Translations under genes and position numbers: made by a program
Source of the DNA: Ophiothrix spiculata
Taxonomy: Eukaryota; Echinodermata; Ophiuroidea; Amphilepidida; Ophiotrichidae
DNA length: 25,887 nucleotides
Assembly (NCBI GenBank): GCA_000969725.1
Contig: JXSR01S067779.1
Strand: one strand, 5' to 3'
The notes under the pieces: model-generated
What the model was told of the DNA's origin: nothing
The model's database searches: none
The model's input: only the letters and a program-made list of their open reading frames with translations
Shown here: positions 1 to 7,954 of the stretch, piece by piece
How positions within the stretch are numbered: the first letter of the stretch is position 1
How the letters are laid out: each line of letters opens with the position of its first letter

Positions 1-1101
1 GGTATTGGAAGCCATCACTATTCACCACACAGCCATCACATTCACGGTTGTTTATTGCGGGATCTACATAACAGACGAGCTGATCATCATACGTCCGGCT
101 TCATTGACAATATTAGAACCAATTATTATTATTAGAGCAAGTCTTTTATTGTATTTTGGGAGTTCAGTCGCACAAAATGTGTTCTTAGTAAATACTAGGA
201 ATATATCATAGTATGATATTTTTGCAACAATTTCTTGGTTAGTGTTGTTGTGGGATGCAAATATCTAAGAATTTTCTTTATCTGAGGGTTGTGTTGACTG
301 ATAAATGATAAATGTGTGCCTTAACATCGTGAATGTGGTTCAGTTTGAATGTATATGTATATGAGATTATAAAGAACTTTGGATGAAACAATTTAAATAT
401 CACTTAATATCAAAACCAACAAGCTCATAAAATTATATCTGGAGAAAAATGTGAAAAAGAGTACTACATTTGTACAAATTAATGAAGTCATTACAATAAC
501 TTTGTTTAACTTACTTTTGTGAGCACGTAAAAACAACCACTTCCCTAAAACGTATTGACAAACTTCCATGGCAAACGACATGTACGAAAAATTGGTGTCA
601 TGGCTGATTGTACATTTAACGGCTGAAGCAAACCGATGGTTAATTTTTGTATTATGTAACAGTTTATGACCCAAGAAAGGTATAAAATGAAAAGAAAATA
701 TGAATCTCCTGGAAAATTTTTGACGTTTGATATCATCAATAATTCATTTTTTAACAACTCATCGTATCTTCTTATATGGGAGAGCGCCATTGTTGATTTG
801 TGATGAATCCACAGTTGATATTCAAATAAGCGCGTTACACATGGCACAGCGTACACGGAGGTGCGATTACGCAGTACACGTAAGTCGGTGCACTGTTCAT
901 CACGCGTCGGAAATTTAGTAAGTGCAAGGACTGGCGTTTTGAAACAGTTGATACAAACATTTGTAAAGTCGACTTAATGAGGTAATGCATCTTACTATGA
1001 CGACATCAACTTTTTAATTGATTTCTCAAGTTAATCAACCTTGCATGACGATGACCACGCTTAGGCCAAAACCACAGTCGGCCTCCAAACAACATTTTCC
1101 C
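1..1101. other. AT-rich stretch, no gene recognised
   Basis: Only short frames occur (68 codons at 5-211, 63 at 727-918, 65 starting at 1018) and none shows a known domain or coding-like composition. Positions 829-912 are locally CpG-dense. A short diverged match links about 283-320 with about 2463-2503 (both hold a variant of GAG(T)TTGTGTTGA followed by TGATA and GTGYGTGCC), which hints at an old dispersed repeat. Nothing else is supported. Confidence 0.6.
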
Positions 1102-1118
1102 TACCAAACATTTGGTCG

Positions 1119-1126
1119 TGACGTCA
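1119..1126. promoter_or_regulatory. TGACGTCA palindrome (CRE-type site) in left MITE arm
   Basis: Exact full CRE palindrome, the site bound by CREB/ATF bZIP factors in animals. It lies in the inner end of the left arm of the MITE and is mirrored at 1284-1291. The match is certain; binding or function is inference, and no promoter is recognisable nearby. Confidence 0.35.
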
Positions 1127-1283
1127 CAAAATATTTGCCATCGAATTTAAAGTATGAACGGGTAACAAACATTTGGTCCAATGTATATGGCAATTCAATA
1201 ACATGTGCAATCTAGCGCGAAATTTTATTTGGTCTCAACTCGGTGTTGAAGTTATTTTGTTAATTTGGAGTCACTCGTCATTT

Positions 1284-1291
1284 TGACGTCA
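1284..1291. promoter_or_regulatory. TGACGTCA palindrome (CRE-type site) in right MITE arm
   Basis: Mirror copy of the site at 1119-1126, 165 bp away, carried by the right inverted arm of the same MITE. A related 14-bp string, TTTTGACGTCACGA, recurs at 2953-2966, so that site may be a relic of another copy of this arm. Confidence 0.35.
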
Positions 1292-1309
1292 CGACCAAAT
1301 GTTTGGTAG

Positions 1310-3425
1310 CAAATTTTTTTCGACTATGTTTTAACCCTTAGAAATTTAGAAACAAAGTAATCTATATCATAATGTCGACTAATCGAAATGTTTAAGTCAA
1401 GAAGGTGAGAAAAACAACATAATGCTGTTAATTTGTTGCTAATTAGGTTGCCAAGGGATGGTACTTGAAATTTTCCGTAAATTTCCTTATGAAAGGCAGA
1501 AAATTCAAAGCACTAAAAGCCATTACTTATCATAGATAGTTTCACTTGTTACAAGAACATTAAAAATTTAGAAATTCTTGAGGCTAATAACGATTACATT
1601 TTTCAGCTTATCATGCTCTCATATTATTTCTATAAACCTTGACATTTAAAAACATATGTTGCAAGAGGAAACTATGTTTAAAGTAGAATTTTTGAAAAGG
1701 GTAAATCAACTTAAGCCATTATACAATAGAGGTGCGTTCAATTAGTTCGTGGTCTCGTAGAAGTTGATAAGATGTGCCATTTTTATTAATATATTATGTA
1801 GATCAAATTGTATGATTAATATTTGGCCTTTTTAGTCAATAATCTGATATCATTTTACAGAAACTTACAACATGCCTGCTAGAGGATTCTAAAGTTTAGA
1901 ATTAAGTATAACAATCGACAAAAATAAACATCATGATACCACATCTCTCACATCCAACTCTTCCCTTACATTTTTAAATATGCAGCACAATTATTTTCAT
2001 ATCATCTGTAAAAGTAAGCTTTCTTAAGTGTTAACGCATGTCTTTGTTGGTGTAGCGTCTGGAAGAGAGATGTTGTTGTTTTGTTAATTTTCAAGATAAG
2101 TAATTAACTCCCAGAAACATCTAACTAACCAGTTTTAATTTCCAAAAACTAAAACCGAAAGCAGATATTTACGTGAAACTTTTCATATATTCATCAATTA
2201 AGTTTAACACCATAGGTAATTAATAAAAACTGCATAACTGATCTCCATTTACCTAAAGACACTAACTTACACTTCCCTCTACTTACTCTACTAGCAATTG
2301 TTTTGGTAAATGTAAGAACCTTGTTAATCATGTTAATAGATGATATTTCCAAGGGTTGCCTCTACCCTATGGAATGGATTATGTTGTAAGATGTATCTAT
2401 GCAAATGCTTACTTTATCAACACAACACTCAAAGTTCAGCTTGAATAAGCATGATATCTTAGAGTTGTGTTGATTCATGATAGATTAGCCAAGTGCGTGC
2501 CATCACATAAAACTACTCGATGTAATTGTAATGTAAAAGATTGTAATCTTGGAAATAGTTATCATGGAACGTCTTTTCTGTTATTGGAGTGTGTTTGAAA
2601 ATGACACAATCACTCTCTAACTACATTTATCAAACTATTGCAAATTGTAAGTATTCTTTAAATTTTATATATCAAAATAAATTTGTTTTTAAATACTAGA
2701 ATCAGAGTCAAATATTAATGAGATTTCTCATTATTATAAGTTTAGTAAAAGTAGATGTGCTGTGACCATGTTGGCAAAGTAATAATTACCTTTTTGGATC
2801 TTCTTTCTTCATTAACAAACAAGCCTTACAAGCACCTGATATCGGGATATTATTCCGGTGCTCACCGCTAAATGTACTCCTTTTGTCTATACGGAATCAG
2901 CACGTGTGACAAAAGTCTCTTGAAAGCAGCCACAACTATAGAAATGTTTCCATTTTGACGTCACGATATCGATTCAAGGAGTTAACATTTTCAATGCTAA
3001 AAAGGTTTTTGCAGCTGAATATCGTAACTGCATAGTCGTTTTTGGGTAAGTTTTTTTGAATTATTTAATCATTAGTACAATCTTATGAACAAGCCGAGAT
3101 ACTATACTAATCAAGGATTAATTTGATACCAAATACATCAAAATCAATTGAGTTGGATTCTTCACAATGACGAAATTAGGAATTGCATTACATGTTCAAA
3201 ACAATAGCAAAATCGAATGAAGTCCTCATTAATAATTTATTTCGCCAGTATCGCATAACATACTGCACAGCGCGATAGGTAATTACTATGCACAATACAC
3301 CGATCCAAAGCCCTCATGCATCGCGCAAGCGTAACTACCAGAATTAAACAGAGCGACACGGAGTATCGTTTTGGCCAAATTTGTATAGTACTATAATAAG
3401 TAACGTTAAATTGACATGTGCACAT
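1310..3425. other. Long stretch without recognised gene
   Basis: AT-rich sequence with no convincing coding frame. It contains an isolated TGACGTCA at 2956-2963 and a weak inverted pair near 2418-2475 (TCAACACAACACTC against GAGTTGTGTTGA). Around 3240-3350 CpG dinucleotides become frequent just upstream of the tRNA-like unit. I see no transposon ends, tandem array or exon here. Confidence 0.55.
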
Positions 3426-3429
3426 ATCG

Positions 3430-3556
3430 AGAAGAGTGGCTAAGCGGACTAACGCGCCGGGCATTAATGACTTATTAGTATCAGACCAACGTCATTTCAT
3501 TTTCTGGGCCGGGTTCGAGTCCGCGGGCAATCTTTGTTTGTTTGTGTGTTTTTTTT
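3430..3556 (+). ncRNA. tRNA-like pol III unit (tRNA-derived SINE head or tRNA relic)
   Basis: An exact type 2 pol III A box, TGGCTAAGCGGA, lies at 3437-3448, an exact B box, GGTTCGAGTCC, at 3512-3522, and a T8 run at 3549-3556, 27 bp past the B box, where a pol III terminator is expected. The segment after the A box (ACTAACGCGCC) resembles the D arm of tRNA-Leu/Ser. The A-to-B spacing of 75 bp is longer than a normal tRNA, even one with a long variable arm, unless there is an intron. The would-be acceptor ends (about 3430-3436 and 3527-3533) do not pair and the T stem has mismatches, so a working tRNA is unlikely. Best read as a tRNA-derived SINE head or decayed tRNA with an intact internal promoter. 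Confidence 0.6.
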
Positions 3557-3814
3557 CTTCACTTCTTATTTTCATTTTAAACGTTCAATAGATTTATTTA
3601 AGAGTAAAGACACCGAAATAATTGGGTTTCTGATTTTTTTTCAACTTTAACTTGTTTACACATATAAAATCAACTCAATCCCACCCTTCACCATTTAGGC
3701 CTACTCTTGTCAGGTATTCATAGCCTCAACACAGGCCTTCCGATGGTCAGTCTTGCATGTGTACATGTTGTCTAATACGCCGGGAAGTAGTGACGTCAGA
3801 ATTTGTGTTAATCA
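3557..3814. other. AT-rich spacer with an isolated CRE palindrome
   Basis: No gene is visible between the tRNA-like unit and the next inverted-repeat element. A perfect TGACGTCA lies at 3791-3798, 17 bp before the left arm of that element. It is not part of a visible inverted repeat. Confidence 0.5.
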
Positions 3815-3938
3815 CCCAACACGTGCGTTTTGGACCCAAACAAACGGTGTGACCATTTTTGCCAGACGTTAAGTCTATAGAGAAAAAAGTCCGACTCCGA
3901 TTTTATACCATAAATTTTGAAAAAAAATAAGGGAAAAC

Positions 3939-4028
3939 ATGCCGGCCTGTTATGCTGAAGATTGTGATCATAAGCCAGGACTGGACCCCTGTCGTTATTT
4001 TCGTTTTCCAACCGAAAAATCAGTCTGA
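3939..4028 (+). pseudogene. THAP zinc-finger N-terminus fragment (29 codons)
   Basis: From ATG at 3939 the frame reads MPACYAEDC, then about 12 residues, then FRFPTEK, and stops at 4026-4028. The start MP-x-C-x4-C and the following F-x-FP-x-E/D segment are hallmarks of the first third of a THAP domain (C2CH zinc finger, first pair about 4 residues apart). The conserved Trp and the distal Cys-x2-His pair are absent before the stop, so it can only be a first exon or a truncated relic. No clear GT donor follows: the only candidate, GTCTGA overlapping the stop, is weak. The A at -3 gives an acceptable start context. Likely a decayed P-element-type transposase exon; a domesticated THAP gene exon is the alternative. 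Confidence 0.5.
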
Positions 4029-4052
4029 TTTGTATGTTTAAGTACGCCTATT

Positions 4053-4099
4053 CTGTTAATACCAAGGAAGTTTTATATATAACTTCCTTGGTTAATACA
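4053..4099. repeat. Palindromic hairpin inside the THAP-like element
   Basis: ACCAAGGAAGTT at 4061-4072 and AACTTCCTTGGT at 4081-4092 are perfect 12-bp inverted copies around an 8-bp AT spacer. The pairing extends imperfectly outward (CTGTTAAT before, TTAATACAG after). It may be a cruciform-prone internal fold of the element or a tiny insertion of its own. Confidence 0.7.
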
Positions 4100-4170
4100 G
4101 TTAATACATACAATCAGTGGAACCACTCAGGACATGATCATTTGTTTGGGTCCAGATCGCACGTGTTGGG

Positions 4171-4510
4171 CTAATTATCATACTTAATACACGCGGGACA
4201 CACATTATACGAATTCAATGTAGTGGATAGAGATATTGATTCTGGTAGGGCTATCCTAAATATAGATCTGCTAGGCCAAGGGACACATTTTCTTGTTAAC
4301 AATATTTTCTGCTTGGTATACTCTCAAGTAGGGCTTGCGATTGGCTCTTGTAAAGCAGTGACTAACTCATTACCATGCAGTTTATCTCTCGGTCTTGGGT
4401 AAAATGTCTCACTGCTAAGCCCTGTGAACATTCTTAGATCTCAGGAAAACATGATATACTATAAGACACGAATAAAAAAATAAGAATTTCTGATAAGCGT
4501 TTGTAAGGTA
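4171..4510. other. Spacer, nothing recognised
   Basis: AT-rich sequence between the THAP-like element and the large nested element. No repeat ends, no coding frame and no regulatory motif that I can support. Confidence 0.5.
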
Positions 4511-5078
4511 CAGGGTGTCCAAAATGCCCCTTTACTACTTTAAGTCAGTGTAACTCAAAAAATAAAAGTCACATTGTAAAACCGAATACATATTGAAAAC
4601 TAGAAGCTTGGGTATTTTTTTGGATACCAAATATGATGTTAAAACTACTTTTACAAGAGACATATACACCCCTTGTGTTAATCATCTCTAAGCCATTCAG
4701 TGAAATGTTGTGCACTGCTGGCATTTCAACTTTGGGTTCTGCTGAAAGTCGACGGAAGGTCCTCTTTGAATTCTCCAGTATTGTGCTTCCAATTGCATAA
4801 AAATTACCTGTTGATCTACCGGTATATAGAAGTGAATACAGCAGTGACAGGCCTGATTTCTAAGAACTTTTAAAACCACACCTATGGTTTACAGAGGTCT
4901 TGCTATGTTTGCCATCCAAGTCAAAAACATATCTATGAAAGTTTAATTGATATTTAGTAGAGACTCAGACCAATTATATCTATTATTTTCAACTGCATTT
5001 CTTGAGTAACCTATTTTAGTACATTCTACAAATTACAGACATTGTTTTAAAATAACTCGAGCCGATTTCCATGATGCT

Positions 5079-5464
5079 TTAAGGTGCGTTTACGTTTACA
5101 CAGTAACGTATGGGAGTAACGACAAGCAACGTAGACCTGCGTATTGCAGTTTTGAATTTTACGCCCGTCAATGTAAAGGCTCTGTCACACATCACGAAAC
5201 GTACGAATAACGAACTAATAACGTACACTGGTTTGGTCATTGAAATACATGTATAACGATTACCAAACAATGTACGTTATTAGTACGTTATTCGCACGGT
5301 ACGGTGATGTGTGACAGAGCCTTTAGTTAAAGTCAGTTAACGCTCACACACGCTGCTAGCCACGCACGCTATCGTTACTATCAGTCGTTTTCAGTTACAA
5401 CTTTTTAGTTGAAAATACGTTACCCTCCGTCGAAACAAGTCGTCACAGTGTAAGCACACCTTAA
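5079..5464. mobile_element. TTAA-flanked MITE, copy A (interrupted)
   Basis: TTAA at 5079-5082 and 5461-5464 flanks an element from GGTGCGTTTAC (5083) to GTAAGCACACC (5460), whose ends are inverted copies over about 20 bp; the left end carries a small duplication of GTTTAC. TTAA duplication is the hallmark of the piggyBac superfamily, which is the tentative assignment. The body is split by the 148-bp MITE at 5176-5323; without it the element is about 228 bp and closely matches copy B at 6640-6859. It sits within the 4511-5732 element, so it is younger than that element. Confidence 0.8.
5174..5325. mobile_element. 148-bp near-complete hairpin MITE with TA duplication
   Basis: The ends at 5176-5195 and 5304-5323 are perfect 20-bp inverted copies (AAGGCTCTGTCACACATCAC). 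Pairing continues with few mismatches through AATAACG and CTAATAACGTAC almost to the centre, so each arm is about 70 bp and nearly the whole element folds back. TA at 5174-5175 and 5324-5325 is the target duplication. Copy B of the host MITE carries the uninterrupted site (TTAGTTTAAGTCAG), which confirms the borders. TA target and fold-back structure suggest a Tc1/mariner-related MITE. It is the youngest layer of the nest. Two overlapping AATAACG/TACGTTATT motifs form direct sub-repeats inside each arm. Confidence 0.88.
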
Positions 5465-5735
5465 TGTGTCCTGTGTGCACTGATTCGTAGAAGTGTGCGT
5501 CTCTCCCTGCAGTCAAAATGCTAATTCATCCACACCTGGAATAATACCATTTATGGGAGTTGCAAATTATGGTTCTAAATACCATGTTCATTTGAAATAT
5601 TTTTGAATGACCAATTGGATCGTATTTGGTATCCTAAAATTTGCCCAAGCTTTTATATAGATTTTTTATATAAATATTTAGATTTTGAGTTACATTGATT
5701 TAAAGTAGTAAAGGGACGTTTTGGACACCCTGATA

Positions 5736-6104
5736 TACGATATTCTTTAACAAATGATACAGTGCATTTAAGATAAAAGTTGTTTGATAATGCTAATTGT
5801 AAATGATTTATTCAAATAATGCCTGAATACCTGTAACTTAGTACTTTTGAACCAAATTTTATTAGAAGCAGTATTTTCCGATTGATTCAGCGTATCAACG
5901 ATACTTACTTGCGTGTCACTGACTCATCGCGTGCTCATAATAACCATCACCTAATCTTGTGTGTTTACATACTCAAATTTTTAATCAATTTCCGTACAAA
6001 ATGTGCAGGATTTCATGTTTATAGTTACATCAGTATCAAATTAGCTGTCAATTTTGATAACTGGATGCTTAAAATCAATTTATCAAGTTGGTATAATTTC
6101 ATGT
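5736..6104. other. Spacer with one short unassigned frame
   Basis: No repeat ends or known protein. The 76-codon frame at 5882-6112 shows no domain, has no good start context and runs into the dispersed repeat at 6105, so I do not call it a gene. Confidence 0.5.
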
Positions 6105-6410
6105 CAATGTAGATTCAAAAGGTCGGTTTTTCATCTGTTGAAATGTTTACAATGCAAATTTTAAATCACCAGCATGATTTTCATTGACAACTAGACTCTT
6201 TTTCATCTTTTCTAGCGACCTAGTTTGTGTTTAACATACGAGCAATTTGAGTCTAGAGAATAGTCAAGGCATAGTATCTCCAATGTCCCTAGGACTATAA
6301 CCTATCACGTTTCAACAAATTATCTTGTTGATTTTGTCAAGAAAAACAAAGGTTTAAATCTTGTCTGGCAACACAAGGAAGAGACGAATGTGTCATTTTA
6401 AAGGACGTTT
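6105..6410 (+). repeat. Dispersed repeat family R, copy 1
   Basis: This segment aligns by eye to 23245-23610 and, over its first part, to 23001-23230. Shared landmarks in order are GATTCAAAAGGTCG, GTTGAAA, CAACTAGACTCTTT, a TTTCTAGCG/CTAG block, GTTTAACA, GTTTCAACAAATTA, TTGATTTTGTCAAGA and CTTGTCTGGCAA. The copies differ by many substitutions and small gaps, so the family is old. No coding frame is shared. The nature (MITE interior, SINE body or satellite-like) is unknown. Confidence 0.7.
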
Positions 6411-6635
6411 TAAATGATCGTCATAGTGTCTTTTAGATATATGGAAACTTAATGTTTCTTTTCAAATAAATATCTGACAGTTAGATTCTCTAATTTGAGT
6501 AATATCAGGTTACTTGTCCACCTAAAATTAAAATCTAGAATCTAGACATTGAAAGTCCAAAAAGCTTTGTAAGTAACTTTCTTTTTCTAAAGAGCTAACA
6601 ATGTTGTTAAAAATCGCTCTTGATTCAAAACTGCC

Positions 6636-6863
6636 TTAAGGTGCGTTTACACTGTGACGTATTGGGGGTAACGACAAGCAACGTAGACCTGCGTATTGCT
6701 GTTTTGAATTTCATGCCCGTCATCGTTAGTTTAAGTCAGTTAACGCTCATAAATGCTGCTAGCCACGCACACTGTCGTTACTATCAGTCGTTTTCAGTCA
6801 CAACTTTTTTGTTGAAAATACGTTACCCTCCAAACAAGTCGTTACAGTATAAACGCACCATTA
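6636..6863. mobile_element. TTAA-flanked MITE, copy B (uninterrupted)
   Basis: The element runs from GGTGCGTTTACACTG at 6640 to CAGTATAAACGCACC at 6859 (220 bp), preceded by TTAA (6636-6639) and followed by ATTA (6860-6863), a possibly mutated duplication. It matches copy A (5083-5460) along its whole length in the same orientation, including GGTAACGACAAGCAACGTAG, GCTAGCCACGCAC and TTGAAAATACGTTACCCTCC, but lacks the 148-bp insertion. It therefore serves as the empty-site reference for the nest. Tentatively piggyBac-like from the TTAA. Confidence 0.8.
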
Positions 6864-7090
6864 GTTATTTGTACAGCTCATCCTGAAACGTTTACGATTT
6901 AGTGTATGGTTGACGCTGTTATTGACCCCTTTAAACGTTAATATTACGGTGTCATTTGACACTTTACACAATTAACACGCCCATAAAAGTTTCCGTAAAA
7001 TTTAGCTAATCTTTATCAAATTGTATAAGAATTTATTTGACGCCAATACGTGGTTCTCTTAGTTAGTAAACATAAGCAGAATTTATTTTT
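6864..7090. other. Short spacer
   Basis: No gene. A tiny hairpin, GTGTCATTTGACAC, lies near 6950; nothing else stands out. Confidence 0.45.
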
Positions 7091-7180
7091 TCCTAGAGAC
7101 ATCTATATTGGAGAGCTGAGCTTTCGATACACTCGATAAAGCATAGAAAGCTCAGCTCTCAAATACTGATGCCTCTAGGA
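7091..7180. repeat. 35-bp-arm stem-loop
   Basis: Arms at 7091-7125 and 7146-7180 pair at 31 of 35 positions (TCCTAGAG at the base, GAGAGCTGAGCTTTC next to the loop) around a 20-bp loop. The 15 bp nearest the loop pair perfectly; mismatches cluster in the outer half. Size and shape are compatible with either a mini fold-back transposon or a microRNA-like precursor; weak similarity continues outward (TTT/AAA-rich), which favours the transposon reading. No sequence outside the hairpin decides between them. Confidence 0.75.
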
Positions 7181-7701
7181 GGAAATGTTTTTACATGTAT
7201 GTAAGAATTAACTTTGTTCTTCCAAATTCAAAAATTACAAAGCACAAAATTCTTGTACATTGCATCTTGGTTTGCTTTCTTTTTCAGTTGAAGTAAGACA
7301 AGGGGAGTTGGTTGCTGATTTAATGGATTTTCAACTTTGAAATCGTTTATAAAAATATATAAAGTTAAGATATACAACACCTTTCAACTTATTAGGTATT
7401 TTTCAAGTTTTAACCTCTTATGAATATTGCTATTCAGTATTATTCTTAACGGTAATTTCATTTTGATGTGTTGAGAGATTCGTTGAAAAATGTGTTATTT
7501 TAATACGGATGTTATAATACAAATAACATTCCAAGACATTCTAATCTGATTTATGTTAATTTTGCTTGCAGTAGACTATAATCTAAAAACCGAAGCGTCT
7601 ATTTCAGTGATAATGTCGTATCATTAAATGCATAATGTTAATGCAGGTTCGATCCAGGTAAATACCGAAGTCCAACTTTATTCTAACAATGGTTTTTTAA
7701 C
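7181..7701. other. Spacer, nothing supported
   Basis: AT-rich. A B-box-like string, GGTTCGATCC, occurs near 7648 but has no matching A box at the right distance. No coding frame and no repeat recognised. Confidence 0.5.
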
Positions 7702-7907
7702 GTACAACACTATGAAATCTAAATTGGTTTTATGAAATCTTAAAAAACTTAACTTTTTCCAGAAAGGTTAATTACGGTAGACAATTGTCTACCTTTAGCC
7801 GGACAAAGGTAGACAATTGTCCACCGGAATCGACTTTTGATTTTTTTCTAGATAAAATTCGGTTTTTAAGATTTTATAAAAGCAATGTAGATTTTATTAT
7901 GTTGTAC
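7702..7907. mobile_element. 206-bp fold-back element with paired GGTAGACAATTG palindromes
   Basis: The outer ends are GTACAAC (7702) and GTTGTAC (7907). The two halves are imperfect inverted copies along almost their whole length: TTTTAT-AAATCTTAAAAA on the left mirrors TTTTTAAGATTTTATAAAA on the right. At the centre GACAATTGTCTACCTTT and AAAGGTAGACAATTGTC form 17 perfectly paired bases around an 8-bp loop. Each central arm is itself a palindrome: GGTAGACAATTGTCTACC at 7776-7793 is perfect, and GGTAGACAATTGTCCACC at 7808-7825 has one mismatch. No clean target duplication is visible, so the superfamily is unknown. Confidence 0.75.
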
Positions 7908-7954
7908 TAGTAACTACATAGCTATTTCATTTACACTACACTGTTAAGTTAGCC

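Larger units (their letters stand above)
1102..1308. mobile_element. MITE with perfect 26-bp inverted ends containing TGACGTCA
   Basis: Positions 1101-1126 and 1284-1309 are perfect inverted copies of each other over 26 bp; the arm begins CTACCAAACATTTGGTCGTG and ends in the palindrome TGACGTCA. If the TA at 1102-1103 and 1307-1308 is the target duplication, the element is 1104-1306 (203 bp), a size and target site typical of non-autonomous Tc1/mariner-type MITEs. A third, imperfect copy of the arm core (AAACATTTGGTC) lies inside at about 1167-1178. There is no transposase frame. The perfect arms suggest a fairly recent insertion. The superfamily is inferred only from the TA. Confidence 0.75.
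3815..4170 (+). mobile_element. 356-bp inverted-repeat element carrying a THAP-like fragment
   Basis: Arms at 3815-3844 and 4141-4170 are inverted copies matching at 28 of 30 positions; each starts CCCAACACGTGCG and continues with TGGACCCAAACAAA. Between them lie a short frame with a THAP-like start (3939-4028) and a strong internal palindrome (about 4053-4099). THAP domains are the DNA-binding ends of P-element-type transposases, so I infer a non-autonomous P-like element that kept the first transposase exon. P elements make 8-bp target duplications; the flanks (GTTAATCA before, CTAATTAT after) do not match cleanly, so the superfamily is unproven. The frame on the opposite strand at 3808-4011 is probably a shadow. 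Confidence 0.55.
4511..5732. mobile_element. Outer inverted-repeat DNA transposon of a three-level nest
   Basis: The left end starts CAGGGTGTCCAAAA at 4511 and the right end is its inverted copy ending ...GGACACCCTG at 5732. The first ~50 bp of each arm match closely (both contain the CCCTTTACTACTTTAA core), and similarity resumes around 4605-4635 against 5615-5660 (AAGCTTGGG and GGATACCAAATA), giving arms of about 125 bp. TA lies directly before the left end and one base beyond the right end, so a TA target is possible but shifted. Minus the nested insertion the element is about 840 bp. The 60-codon minus-strand frame at 4697-4879 shows no recognisable transposase motif, so I call it non-autonomous. 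Confidence 0.75.

Noticed and set aside
5-211. 68-codon plus-strand frame at the window start
   Set aside because: Rich in Ile/Leu from ATT/ATA-rich DNA, no domain, no conserved copy; probably chance.
4697-4879. 60-codon minus-strand frame inside the outer transposon as a transposase piece
   Set aside because: I could not see a DDE/D or helix-turn-helix motif in any of the three minus frames, and the frame ends abruptly; not supported.
7264-7300. Pyrimidine tract plus CAG near 7285 as a splice acceptor
   Set aside because: The following sequence has no sustained open frame; T-rich runs before CAG are common here.
7648-7657. GGTTCGATCC as a pol III B box
   Set aside because: No A box at a plausible distance upstream and no terminator, unlike the units at 3.4 and 21.8 kb.
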